The notes below the pieces were generated by a model. That model saw only the letters and a list, made by a program, of their open reading frames with translations, was not told the DNA's origin and ran no database searches. Shown in pieces: positions 8,270-16,239 of a stretch of DNA of 47,599 bases (positions within the stretch are counted from its first letter, which is position 1; each line of letters starts with the position of its first letter). The DNA is from Actinomycetota bacterium (GTDB lineage Bacteria > Actinomycetota > Thermoleophilia > Gaiellales > F1-60-MAGs149), in contig VFJZ01000052.1 of assembly GCA_009885805.1 (NCBI GenBank), positions 1 through 47,599 on the forward strand, read 5' to 3'. The translations under genes were made by a program, and so were the position numbers.

Positions 8270-9648
8270 GCGGCGACCACCTGACCGGTACGACGTTCGA
8301 GGGCCGCGCCGCCGAGCAGCTCGCGAAGCCGTTCCAGCGGAAGGCGATTCCGGCAGCCGTCGACGGCACCGTCGCCCACTCGCGCGCCCTGTTCGCGACC
8401 GGCGATCGCGAACGCCTCCGCGAGCTCGGACGGGACATCCGCGCGCACGCCGTCGCCAACCTGCCGGAGTACGTCGCGGCCTTCACGGACGCGGCCGAGG
8501 CCAACGGCACCCGCGTGCACTTCGCGGGAGACGCCACTGAGGCGAACGCGATCGTGGCGGGCATCTGCCGGGATGCCGGTGCGCAGCTGATCGTCAAGTC
8601 GAAGTCGATGCTGACCGAGGAGATCGAACTCAATCCCGCGCTGGAGGCCGCCGGGTTCGAGGTCGTCGAGACCGACCTCGGCGAGTACGTCGTCCAGATC
8701 GCCAACGATCGACCCAGCCACATCATCGGACCGATCATCCACAAGACGCGCGGCGAGGTGCGCGAGCTGTTCTCGGCGATCGCCGGTCGCGACCTGGGCG
8801 ACGACCCGCGGGCGCTGACCGCGTTCGCCCGCGAGCAGCTGCGGGACGTGTTCCTGCGCGCCGACGTCGGCATCACCGGCGGCAACTTCGCCGTCGCCGA
8901 GTCCGGTTCGGTCGTCCTCGTGACCAACGAGGGGAACGCAAGGCTCGCGACGTCGCTGCCACGTGTTCACATCGCCCTTGTCGGCGTCGAGCGCCTCCTG
9001 CCGCGCACGGCCGACCTCTCCGTCCTGATCCCGCTGCTCGTGGCGTCCGGGACCGGGCAGCAGCTGACGACCTACCTGTCGATCGCCTCCGGGCCACGGC
9101 GCGAGGGCGAGCCGGACGGCCCGGACGAGATGCACGTCGTGCTCGTCGACGGCGGCCGCTCGGCGATCCTCGGCACCGGCTACCAGGACATCCTCAACTG
9201 CATCCGCTGCGGGGCCTGCCAGAACGTCTGCCCCGTCTATCGCCAGGTCGGCGGCCACGCCTACGGCTGGGTCTACGGCGGCCCGATCGGCGCCGTCCTG
9301 ACTCCCCTCTTCAAGCCGTCGGCCGAAGGCCTGGAGGTCGCGCACGCCTCCAGCCTCTGCGCCGCCTGCGACGATGTCTGTCCCGTCAAGATCCCCCTCC
9401 ACGACCTCCTCGTCGACCTGCGCCGTGACCGCGTCGGCCGGCGCATCCCCGGGCGGTTCGAACGACTCGCCTACGGCGCCTGGTCGCGCGCCTGGTCGTC
9501 GCCACTCCTCTACCGGCTGAGCGGGCGGGTCGGGATCGCATCCCTGAGGCTCCTCGCGCGGGGCGGCGTCGTCCGACGCGGCCTCGGGCCGCTCCGGCGG
9601 TGGACACGCGACCGCGATCTGCTGCTTCCCGGGCGCAGGCGGCGCTGA
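8266..9648 (+). CDS. lutB: L-lactate utilisation iron-sulfur protein LutB
   Basis: 460 aa from GTG 8266, which overlaps the lutA stop (GTGA). The first 300 residues form the DUF162 region with VGITGGNFAVAESGSVVLVTNEGN. They are followed by two ferredoxin-type clusters, CIRCGACQNVCPVY near residue 311 and CAACDDVCPVKIP near 365. The length is in the usual LutB range. It passes electrons within the LutABC lactate-oxidising complex. The C-terminal 80 residues are basic, with hydrophobic stretches as in homologues. A second TGATG overlap leads straight into lutC. Confidence 0.92.
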   Translation: MSGDHLTGTTFEGRAAEQLAKPFQRKAIPAAVDGTVAHSRALFATGDRERLRELGRDIRAHAVANLPEYVAAFTDAAEANGTRVHFAGDATEANAIVAGICRDAGAQLIVKSKSMLTEEIELNPALEAAGFEVVETDLGEYVVQIANDRPSHIIGPIIHKTRGEVRELFSAIAGRDLGDDPRALTAFAREQLRDVFLRADVGITGGNFAVAESGSVVLVTNEGNARLATSLPRVHIALVGVERLLPRTADLSVLIPLLVASGTGQQLTTYLSIASGPRREGEPDGPDEMHVVLVDGGRSAILGTGYQDILNCIRCGACQNVCPVYRQVGGHAYGWVYGGPIGAVLTPLFKPSAEGLEVAHASSLCAACDDVCPVKIPLHDLLVDLRRDRVGRRIPGRFERLAYGAWSRAWSSPLLYRLSGRVGIASLRLLARGGVVRRGLGPLRRWTRDRDLLLPGRRRR

Positions 9649-10271
9649 TGGAGCGCGACGCGTTCATCGCGCGCCTGGCAGCGGCACGCCCCGGCCCGCC
9701 GCTGCCGGATGTCAGCAGCCTGCCGGCCGTCCACACGGAGCTGCGACCCGGCGACGAGCTGTACGCGCGGTTCGTCCACGAACTGACCGCCGTCAACGGG
9801 ACGTGCGAGCTGCGCCCGGCAGCGGCGGTGAGCGCAGCGGTCGTCGCGGCGCTCGGTGACGCCCGGCGCGTCGCGCTCGGCGCGGATCTCGGCGATCACC
9901 AGGCGCCGGTCGAGGGCGCGCTCGCTGCCGCCGGGATCGCGGCCATTGCGTACGAGGAAGCTGTGGCCGATCGCGCCGTCCTCGGCGCACTCGAGGCGAC
10001 CGTAACCGGCTGCGCGCTCGCCGTGGCCGCGACGGGCTCGATCGTCATCTCCGCGGCGGCCGGGCGGGCAGCGGCGCTGATCGCGCCGCTCCACGTTTGC
10101 GTGGTCCCGGCCGAACATCTCGTCGGCGGCCTGGCCGAGGCGCTCCGTATCCTTCCGCCCGGTTCGCTCACGGCCTTCCAGAGCGGTCCGAGCCGCACCG
10201 CCGACATCGAGAAGGTCCTGATCCTCGGCATGCACGGCCCGGGCGCCACGCACGTGATCGTCGCCACCTGA
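9648..10271 (+). CDS. lutC: Lactate utilisation protein LutC
   Basis: 207 aa from ATG 9648, overlapping the lutB stop by one base. The DUF162/LutC core is visible: GADLGDHQAPVEGALAAAGI, the VTGCALAVAATGSIVISAAAGR stretch near residues 120-140, HVCVVPAEHLVGGL, and the FQSGPSRTADIEKVLILGMHGPG end that is highly typical of this family. It completes a lutABC operon for L-lactate oxidation to pyruvate. No lactate permease (LutP/LldP) lies next to it; the upstream APC permease is the only transporter nearby. Confidence 0.92.
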   Translation: MERDAFIARLAAARPGPPLPDVSSLPAVHTELRPGDELYARFVHELTAVNGTCELRPAAAVSAAVVAALGDARRVALGADLGDHQAPVEGALAAAGIAAIAYEEAVADRAVLGALEATVTGCALAVAATGSIVISAAAGRAAALIAPLHVCVVPAEHLVGGLAEALRILPPGSLTAFQSGPSRTADIEKVLILGMHGPGATHVIVAT

Positions 10272-10295
10272 CTGGTGCCGTAGACGTTTCTCATC

Positions 10296-10301
10296 TAGAG
10301 T
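10296..10301 (+). promoter_or_regulatory. Probable -10 box (TAGAGT) of the secreted barrel gene
   Basis: TAGAGT lies 28 bases before GTG 10330. A purine-rich AGAGGGGGA at 10316-10324 is well placed as ribosome-binding site for that GTG, so this gene has a normal leader. Confidence 0.4.
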
Positions 10302-10329
10302 CGCGTATCCACTCCAGAGGGGGAACCAC

Positions 10330-10793
10330 GTGAAGCGGGGAACCTGATCATCGCGCTGCTCGTCGCAGCGGCCGTACCGATCGGCGTCGTGTCCATCGCC
10401 AGCGCGGACGGCGACGGCGGCAAGAGCAAGAAGAAGATCGTGGTGGTCGAGCGGGCGACAACCGACGTCGTCGTCGACAACGCGCCGACTGGCGACTCGG
10501 TCGGCGACCTGCTCGCGTTCGGCAACGAACTGTTCGACAAGACCAACACGACCAAGGTCGGAACCAGTTCAGGCAGCTGCGTCCGCACCGTCGTCGGGGC
10601 CGTCTGGGAGTGCAGCTGGACGAACACCCTCGCGGGTGGCCAGATCACGGTTCAGGGACCGTTCCTCGACGCGGGCGACTCGACACTCGCCATCACCGGC
10701 GGCACCGGCCGCTACAAGGACGCGCAGGGCACGATGAAGCTCCATGCCCTGTCGGCCGTGGCCTTCGAGTTCACGTTCAAGATCGTCCACTGA
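10330..10793 (+). pseudogene. Small secreted allene-oxide-cyclase-like barrel protein, apparent frameshift
   Basis: GTG 10330 has an ideal ribosome-binding site, but its frame stops after MKRGT. One base further, the other frame continues NLIIALLVAAAVPIGVV, a textbook signal peptide, into the mature protein read from about 10344 to 10793. Adding one G to the GGGG run at 10337-10340 restores a single 154-aa reading frame. The mature part (DSTLAITGGTGRYKDAQGTM near its C-terminus) resembles the small AOC/dirigent-like beta-barrel proteins common in actinobacteria; no enzymatic role is known for these. The break may be a sequencing error, a phase-variable run or real decay. If the gene is intact downstream, GTG 10389 would give a 134-aa protein without a signal peptide. 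Confidence 0.6.
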
Positions 10794-10811
10794 GCTGCCC
10801 GTGGCGCACCA

Positions 10812-11477
10812 CTACGGTCGGCTGGCGGCGAGCGTCGCCGCCAGCTGACCGGCAAGGGGCTCGCCCGGGACGATCACGCCGTCGAGGGCGGCGGTGCCGA
10901 TCGTGAACGCCCACACGCCGAGGTCACGCAGCTCCGAGATCCGTTCGATCGAGTCGACGGAGCCAGCGCAGATCAGCGGCAGGCTCGTTGCCTCGGCCAC
11001 GGCGCGGACGAGGGCAGGCACGTCGCCGTCGTAGCGATAGGCGAGGAGGTTGATGCCGTCGACACCCGCCGCCTCCACGCGTCGGGCGTCGTCGCAGATG
11101 CGCGCGACGGAGCCGCGCAGCAGGCAGGGATGCCCGACGATCTCGCCGACGTACGGGAAGAAGCGGATGCCGGTGCCGGCGAGAATCTCCTGGACGGGCT
11201 CGATCAGCGTGCCGCCGATCAGGTAGTCGGGCCCGATCTCGGCCGCGACCCTGGCTGACTGCAGCGTCTGCTCGGCAGTCTCCGAGACGACTTCGAGGTA
11301 CGAGGTGTGCCCGTTCGCGCGAATCTCGTCCATGAACGCGGCGAGTTGATCGGTCGGTAGCCCGACGTCCTTGCAGCCGACGTGGCGGACGCCGGTGTCC
11401 GCTATCGAGGCGTAGATCGTACGGGCGTCTGACAGGGTGGTGTCGTTGCGCGTGAGCATGAAGATGAACTCAGACAT
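10812..11477 (-). CDS. TIM-barrel protein of unknown specificity in a sugar/polyol cluster
   Basis: 221 aa from ATG 11477. The alternation of short strands and helices (FIFMLTRND, HVGCKDVGL, SYLEVVSET, DYLIGGTL, INLLAYRY, PLICAGSVDS, WAFTIGTAALDG) is that of a (beta/alpha)8 barrel. The last two strands resemble the phosphate-binding motif of HisA/ThiE/NanE-like enzymes. I infer an isomerase, epimerase or aldolase acting on a phosphorylated sugar or acid. Support comes from its position: divergent from a dehydrogenase, a GntR regulator and an FGGY kinase, with a shared operator region. No exact family name can be given from sequence alone. Confidence 0.65.
   Translation of the reverse strand: MSEFIFMLTRNDTTLSDARTIYASIADTGVRHVGCKDVGLPTDQLAAFMDEIRANGHTSYLEVVSETAEQTLQSARVAAEIGPDYLIGGTLIEPVQEILAGTGIRFFPYVGEIVGHPCLLRGSVARICDDARRVEAAGVDGINLLAYRYDGDVPALVRAVAEATSLPLICAGSVDSIERISELRDLGVWAFTIGTAALDGVIVPGEPLAGQLAATLAASRP
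10816..10850. terminator. Bidirectional hairpin between convergent genes
   Basis: A 15-bp stem with one G/A mismatch (10816-10830 with 10836-10850, loop AGCGT) lies 22 bases after the barrel gene stop and within the last codons of the reverse-strand TIM-barrel gene. It can terminate both. No T-run. Confidence 0.5.
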
Positions 11478-11484
11478 GCGCGGC

Positions 11485-11490
11485 AGTGTA
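11485..11490 (-). promoter_or_regulatory. Leaderless-type -10 box of the TIM-barrel gene (TACACT)
   Basis: TACACT on the reverse strand ends 7 bases before ATG 11477. It overlaps by 2 bases the forward-strand TACTCT box at 11489-11494, giving back-to-back promoters. Confidence 0.5.
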
Positions 11491-11494
11491 CTCT
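11489..11494 (+). promoter_or_regulatory. Candidate -10 box of the dehydrogenase operon (TACTCT)
   Basis: TACTCT would place the transcript start near 11501, just before the palindrome at 11506-11520. It shares the TA at 11489-11490 with the opposite promoter. GGAG at 11521 is the likely ribosome-binding site. Confidence 0.4.
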
Positions 11495-11505
11495 GCGGGG
11501 AGGCA

Positions 11506-11520
11506 AGTTGTCCGACAACT
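11506..11520. promoter_or_regulatory. Perfect 15-bp palindrome, GntR-type operator
   Basis: AGTTGTCCGACAACT has 7-bp perfect arms around one central base and contains TTGTCCGACAA, which fits the TNGTNNNACNA consensus of FadR-type GntR regulators. It sits just downstream of the forward -10 box and in the -35 zone of the reverse promoter, so one bound repressor could block both. Candidate proteins are the adjacent GntR (12576) or the FadR-type GntR at 17657. Confidence 0.65.
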
Positions 11521-11529
11521 GGAGAAGGC

Positions 11530-12579
11530 GTGCGCGCAGCGATCTGGCAAGGCCCGGGCGAGATGACCCTCGGCACCGTCCCCGACCCCGTCTGCCCGCC
11601 GGACGGTGCGCTTCTGCGCGTCACCGCGACCGGTATCTGCGGCACCGACGTCCGCGTCTTCTTCAACGGCGACCGCCGGATCGAAGGGCCCTGGCTGCTC
11701 GGCCACGAGATCTGCGGCGAGGTGCTCGAGGTCGGACCCGACGCCCACGACGCGGCGCACGTCGGGGTCGGTGACGCCGTCCACTGCATCTCGACGCTCT
11801 ATTGCGGCCGCTGCCGGCTCTGCAGAAGCGGCAACGAGCACATCTGCCTTCACTACCAGCTGATGGGCTTCGACTTCCCGGGCGCCTACGCCGAGTACGT
11901 GGCGATCCCCGCCATAGCCTGCAAGGGGCTGTTCCGGATTCCGGACGGACTCAGTCACGCCCATGCCACCTTCACCGACCCGCTCTCCGATGCCATCTGC
12001 GGCCACAAGGACATCGCCATCGGCCTCGATCAGACGGTCGCCGTGGTCGGCGCCGGGCCGGTCGGGATCGCGCACTGCGCGCTGGCGCGCGCGCAGGGCG
12101 CCTCGTCCGTGCTCCTGCTGGAAACGGCCGCGAACCGCCTCACGCTCGCCGAGGGCGTCCTCGGGCAGGACCGGATGCAGTACCTGGAGGTTGCCGGGGA
12201 CGACGGCATCGCCGCCGTCCGGGCCGCAACGGACGACTTCGGCGCCGACGTCGTGATCGTCGCCTGCAGTTCCGACCGCGCCCAGGAGCAGGCGATGGAG
12301 ATGGCCGCGCCGCGCGGCCGAGTGCTGTTCTTCGGCGGGCTGCCGAAGGGGACGACGCACATGAGGTTCCCGTCGAACATCCTCCACTACCAGGAGGTGC
12401 AGGTCCACGGGTCGTACGCGTCCCGCTACCGCGATCAGCAGCAAGCGCTCGACATGCTCGCCCGCGACGACGGCGGCATCCGCCGCGTCGTCAGCGAGAT
12501 CATCGGCCTCGACGAAACACCGGCCGCGTTCGCGCGCATCCGTGCCGGCGAGGTACTGAAGGTGGTCGTCCAGCCGTGA
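11530..12579 (+). CDS. Zinc-dependent medium-chain (polyol/alcohol) dehydrogenase
   Basis: 349 aa from GTG 11530, with GGAG 5 bases upstream. The catalytic zinc ligands are C37 (GICGTD) and H59-E60 (LLGHE). The structural zinc cysteines are C92, C95, C98 and C106 (CGRCRLCRSGNEHIC), and the Rossmann motif is VVGAGPVGI. This is the sorbitol/threonine dehydrogenase-like branch of the MDR superfamily, which oxidises a secondary alcohol with NAD(P)+. It is in an operon with a GntR regulator and an FGGY kinase, so a polyol-to-ketose step followed by phosphorylation is the natural reading. Substrate not determined. Confidence 0.9.
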   Translation: MRAAIWQGPGEMTLGTVPDPVCPPDGALLRVTATGICGTDVRVFFNGDRRIEGPWLLGHEICGEVLEVGPDAHDAAHVGVGDAVHCISTLYCGRCRLCRSGNEHICLHYQLMGFDFPGAYAEYVAIPAIACKGLFRIPDGLSHAHATFTDPLSDAICGHKDIAIGLDQTVAVVGAGPVGIAHCALARAQGASSVLLLETAANRLTLAEGVLGQDRMQYLEVAGDDGIAAVRAATDDFGADVVIVACSSDRAQEQAMEMAAPRGRVLFFGGLPKGTTHMRFPSNILHYQEVQVHGSYASRYRDQQQALDMLARDDGGIRRVVSEIIGLDETPAAFARIRAGEVLKVVVQP

Positions 12580-13247
12580 CCGTCGCGGCCGCCACCGCGC
12601 GCGGCCTCCGCGAGCAGATCCTCGACGGCAGTCGCCTGCCGGGCGAGCGCCTGCCGTCGGAGCCCGACCTCGCCCGGCAGCTCGCCGTCTCCCGAACGAG
12701 CCTGCGCGATGCCCTGCGCGCGCTCGAGGAGGAGGGCCTCGTCCGTCGCGTCCACGGGTCAGGCACGTTCGTCACCGGGCGACCGCTGCTGGCGAACAAC
12801 CTCGAGCAGAACGCCGGCGTGACGGACGTGATCGCCTCCTTCGGTCTCGTCCCCGGCACGATCGACCGCACGGTCACGCAGGAGGCGGTGCCAGGTTGGG
12901 TCGAGGCAGCCCTGAGCGTGGCGGCGCTGACGGTCCTGCGGCGGGTGCGCACCGCGAACGGGCGCCGCGTCGTCTACTCCGTCGACTACCTGCCGGCGGG
13001 GATCGCCCTCGACGGCGAGTCCGTCTATGCGGCGGTCGGCGGCCGCATCCACCACGGGGTCGCGACCCTACGGCCGGTGACGGCCGACGCCTTCCTCGCA
13101 GGGCGCCTGCAGGTGGAGGAGGGCGCGCCGCTCCTGTCGCTGCGCCAGGTCGACTACGACGCGGCCGACATCGCCGTGGCGGCGTCGCAGGAGCACCACG
13201 TGGCGGACGCGTTCGACTTCGCGGTCTACCGTCGGGGGCCGGGATGA
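12576..13247 (+). CDS. GntR-family transcriptional regulator (HutC/UTRA type)
   Basis: 223 aa from GTG 12576, overlapping the dehydrogenase stop (GTGA). The winged-helix part (residues about 5-70) reads LPGERLPSEPDLARQLAVSRTSLRDALRALEEEGLVRRVHGSGTF in pieces typical of GntR. The remainder (FGLVPGTIDR to SQEHHVADAFDFAVYRR) is a UTRA effector domain, which usually binds a small sugar- or acid-derived ligand. It probably controls its own operon and the divergent TIM-barrel gene through the 11506-11520 palindrome, although that site looks FadR-like rather than HutC-like, a mismatch worth noting. Confidence 0.9.
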   Translation: MTVAAATARGLREQILDGSRLPGERLPSEPDLARQLAVSRTSLRDALRALEEEGLVRRVHGSGTFVTGRPLLANNLEQNAGVTDVIASFGLVPGTIDRTVTQEAVPGWVEAALSVAALTVLRRVRTANGRRVVYSVDYLPAGIALDGESVYAAVGGRIHHGVATLRPVTADAFLAGRLQVEEGAPLLSLRQVDYDAADIAVAASQEHHVADAFDFAVYRRGPG

Positions 13248-14758
13248 GGGACCTGGTCCTCGGGATCGACGTCGGCTCGCAGGGAACGTGCGCTCAGCTG
13301 ATCGACGCCGAGGGGACACTCGTCGCCGTCGCGTACGAGGGGTACGACGTGCGCTATCCGCGACCTGGCTGGGCCGAGCAGGACCCACGCTCGTGGCTCG
13401 CGGCGCTCGCTCGCACGGTCGCCGAGGCGACGGCCGGAATCGACCGCAGCCGCATCGCGGCGATGTCGTTCGGTGCGCAGCTCGACGGGCTCGTCTGCGT
13501 CGACGCCGCCGGTGAGCCGCTGCGCGACGCGATCATCTGGATGGACCGCCGCGGCGACCAGGTCTGCGACGAGCTGCGCGAGACGATCGATGTGGGGGAG
13601 CTGTACGCCACCAGCGGCTGCAACCTCGACGGCGGTCACGTCGGCGCGAAGATCGCGTGGATTCGGCGCCACGAACCGGACGTCTACGCCCGGACGGCGC
13701 ACTACCTCCTGCCCGGCTCGTACGTCGCCCACGCGGCCAGCGACGTGTACGCGGTCGATCCGTCGAACGCGTCGAGCTCGATGCTGCTCGATGCCAGGAC
13801 CCGCGACTGGGATGCGCGTCTCTGCGACGCGTTCGGCGTCGACGGCGACCGCCTCGCACGCGTCGTCGCGCCGCATGCAGTCCTCGGCGAGGTCGCCCCC
13901 TGGCTGCGGGAGGCCGCCGGCCTCGCGGCGGCGACTCTCGTCGTCTGCGGCTGCGGCGACGAGATGGCGGCGACGCTCGGCGCCGGCGTCATCGAACCGG
14001 GAGCGGTCTGCGACGTGATCGGTACGGCGGAGCCGATCTGCGCCGTCACCAGCAGCCCCGTCCTCGATCCCACGCGCCTGGTCGAACTGCACCCGCACGC
14101 CGACCCCGACACCTGGCTGCTCGAGAACCCCGGTTTCGTCTCGGGCGGCGCCTACCGCTGGTTCCGTGACCACCTCGGCGCCGAGGAACTCGATCGCGCC
14201 GGCGAGGAGCGCGTCAGTGTCTACGACCTCCTCAACGACCTGGCCGCGACCGCTCCGCCCGGCTCCGACGGGGCGATCTGGCTGCCCTGCCTGATGGGCG
14301 CGATGGCGCCGGAGTGGAACGCCACCGCGCGCGCCGTCTGGTACGGCCTGACGCCGGCGCACACGCGGGGACACCTCCTGCGGGCGCTGCTCGAGGGCTC
14401 GACGTACGCCCTGCGCGACGTCCTCGAGGCGATGCGCGGCGCCGGGCTCGAGACGCGCGAGATCGTCTGCGTCGCCGGCGGTGCGCGCTCGCAGCTGTGG
14501 CGTCAGATGCGGGCGGACGTCACCGGCCTGCCCGTCCGCGTCGCGGCGGACGTCGAGACGACGGCCCGGGGCGCCGCGATGCTCGCGGCCGCCGGCGCGG
14601 GCCTCCACGCCACCCCGGCCGCCGCCGCTCGCGCGATGGCGCGGCATGGCGGCGAGACGCTCGAGCCCGACCCGACGCGCCGGGCCGTGTACGACGAGGC
14701 GTACGACCGGTATCGCCGTGTCTACGCCGCGCTCCGGCCGGTGTTCGCGAAAGGTTGA
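13244..14758 (+). CDS. FGGY-family carbohydrate kinase (xylulokinase-like)
   Basis: 504 aa from ATG 13244, overlapping the GntR stop (ATGA). The N-terminal ATPase motif is GIDVGSQGTCAQLID. WAEQDPRSW and MSFGAQLDGLV follow, then D-rich IIWMDRRGDQ near residue 100 and the C-terminal FGGY signature around VAGGARSQLWRQMRADVTGLPV with GAAMLAAAGAG. It phosphorylates a sugar or ketose using ATP. The closest described relatives are xylulokinase-type; the specific sugar cannot be assigned. It closes the three-gene operon and ends at a hairpin that contains its stop codon. Confidence 0.9.
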   Translation: MRDLVLGIDVGSQGTCAQLIDAEGTLVAVAYEGYDVRYPRPGWAEQDPRSWLAALARTVAEATAGIDRSRIAAMSFGAQLDGLVCVDAAGEPLRDAIIWMDRRGDQVCDELRETIDVGELYATSGCNLDGGHVGAKIAWIRRHEPDVYARTAHYLLPGSYVAHAASDVYAVDPSNASSSMLLDARTRDWDARLCDAFGVDGDRLARVVAPHAVLGEVAPWLREAAGLAAATLVVCGCGDEMAATLGAGVIEPGAVCDVIGTAEPICAVTSSPVLDPTRLVELHPHADPDTWLLENPGFVSGGAYRWFRDHLGAEELDRAGEERVSVYDLLNDLAATAPPGSDGAIWLPCLMGAMAPEWNATARAVWYGLTPAHTRGHLLRALLEGSTYALRDVLEAMRGAGLETREIVCVAGGARSQLWRQMRADVTGLPVRVAADVETTARGAAMLAAAGAGLHATPAAAARAMARHGGETLEPDPTRRAVYDEAYDRYRRVYAALRPVFAKG

Positions 14759-14792
14759 GGCCGGCGGTCGTGGGGGCGACGCGCCGGCCTCA
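14756..14792. terminator. Strong hairpin overlapping the FGGY kinase stop codon
   Basis: TGAGGCCGGCG (14756-14766) pairs with 14782-14792. An inner GTCG/CGAC pairing with one bulged G extends the stem to 15 bp around a TGGGGG loop. It serves the kinase operon, and on the reverse strand it lies about 110 bases past the RNB nuclease. The gap 14793-14902 holds only G-rich sequence. Confidence 0.6.
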
Positions 14793-14902
14793 GGGGTGGG
14801 GATGGGGAAGGGGACTTCCCGGCCGCCGGAACCACTGGAGCGAGGAGGGGATGCCGGCTCCGGCGACTGCAGCCTCCAGATCGGCGCGCAGGGCGCCGAC
14901 CT

Positions 14903-16234
14903 TTAGCGGCTCTTGCGGAACACGACCCGCCGACGTGCCGGATCGACCTCGGCGAGGGTGACGCGCAGGCGCGAGCCGACCGCTGCTGGCTGATCGAGCC
15001 GGGCCACAACCGGTGGGCGGAGGATCAGGATCTGAGCGCCACGGTCGTCGCAGTGGAGGACGAGCGCATCGAAGCGATCGCCGACGCGAAAAGCGAGGGT
15101 GCGGGCCTCAGCCGCGTCGATCAGGGCGCGCTCGAGGCGGCCAGCGCGCGCGTCCGCCGCCCGCATCACGTCGGGGAGGCGCGCGAGCGTCTCCGACCAA
15201 CCAGGCCGGAGCCCGTCTGCCAGCCACTCCAGGACATACCGGTCGGCGAGGCGCCGCAGGGGTGCGGTGACGTGCGCATACGGCGCACCCAGACCGGCGT
15301 GCCCGCCGGGCGAGCCGCCGGCGAAGTAGGCGTAACGGGCGCGACCCATCACCCGGCGCAGCACGGACAGCGCCGCGGGCCCGGTCGGTTCGGCGAGCGC
15401 CGCGGCGGCGGCGCGGGCGCGCGCGAGGTCGGCCGGAGCGGGCGGATCCAGCACCCGCAGAAGGCCCTCACCTCGCTCCAGCATCGCCTGCGCCGCTCCG
15501 ATGCCCGTCAGCAGCGAGACGTGCGCGTTCCAGTCCTCGATCTCCAGCCGCCGCTCGAACCGCAGCCGGTAGCCGCAGCCGGCGCGACGATCGGGGACGA
15601 TCTCCTGCGCGGGCAGATCGAGTCGGATCGCGCCCCGTGCCCGCGCCCGCCCCTCACGGAGCCGCCCGAGCCGCTGAAGCAGCGGCATCCCGCGGCGCTC
15701 GGCATCGGCGTAGGAGAGACGCTGCCGACTCTCGACGACCGCCCGCTCGATCCCGAAGGCGCGGATCTCACCACGACGGTCGAGATCGGCCGTGAACAGG
15801 AACGCCGGGCGCCTCGCGCCGGGCAGGAGGCTCGCGCTCCCCTCCGAGATCGCCGGCGGGTAGAGCGGCGCGCGCAGATCCGGGCTGTAGGCGGTCACGC
15901 CCCGACGCCACGCCTCCGCCTCGATCGGACCGCCGCGATCGACGAACGCGCCGACGTCGGCGATCGCATACGAGACACGCAGTCCGTCGTCCCGCTCGGC
16001 GATGTGGAGTGCCTGGTCGAGGTCGCGGCTGCCCGGCGGGTCGATCGTGACGAACTCGATCGCCGTCCGATCGGAGCGCTCCGCCGCGACGGGACCGCGC
16101 TCGACCGCTGCGCGTGCCGCCTCCTCGACCTCCGGCGGGAAGACCTCGCTGATACCGATCTCAGTGCGGATCGCCGCGAAGTCGGCGGCGAGGGCGCCGT
16201 CGAGGCCGTCACGGACCTGGAGGCGTCGCGGCAT
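14903..16234 (-). CDS. Short RNB-domain exoribonuclease (RNase II/R family)
   Basis: 443 aa from ATG 16234. The RNB catalytic stretch DPPGSRDLDQALHI is at residues 65-78: D65, D71 and D73 match the metal-binding acidic residues of RNase II, but the fourth Asp is Gln. YAIADVGAFVDRGGPIE, GVTAYSPDLRAPLYPP and APYAHVTAPLRRLADRYV complete the core. N-terminal cold-shock domains are missing. The last 60 residues (RFDALVLHCDD to RRVVFRKSR) look like an S1/OB fold. The length is typical of the short actinobacterial form. It degrades RNA 3' to 5' in the cytoplasm. Divergent from the YigZ gene with an 18-base gap. Confidence 0.85.
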   Translation of the reverse strand: MPRRLQVRDGLDGALAADFAAIRTEIGISEVFPPEVEEAARAAVERGPVAAERSDRTAIEFVTIDPPGSRDLDQALHIAERDDGLRVSYAIADVGAFVDRGGPIEAEAWRRGVTAYSPDLRAPLYPPAISEGSASLLPGARRPAFLFTADLDRRGEIRAFGIERAVVESRQRLSYADAERRGMPLLQRLGRLREGRARARGAIRLDLPAQEIVPDRRAGCGYRLRFERRLEIEDWNAHVSLLTGIGAAQAMLERGEGLLRVLDPPAPADLARARAAAAALAEPTGPAALSVLRRVMGRARYAYFAGGSPGGHAGLGAPYAHVTAPLRRLADRYVLEWLADGLRPGWSETLARLPDVMRAADARAGRLERALIDAAEARTLAFRVGDRFDALVLHCDDRGAQILILRPPVVARLDQPAAVGSRLRVTLAEVDPARRRVVFRKSR

Positions 16235-16239
16235 CGTCG

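Noticed and set aside
12896-13243. A longer FGGY kinase starting upstream of 13244
   Set aside because: The extra sequence is the GntR gene read in another frame; ATG 13244 overlaps the GntR stop and begins the conserved GIDVGS region.
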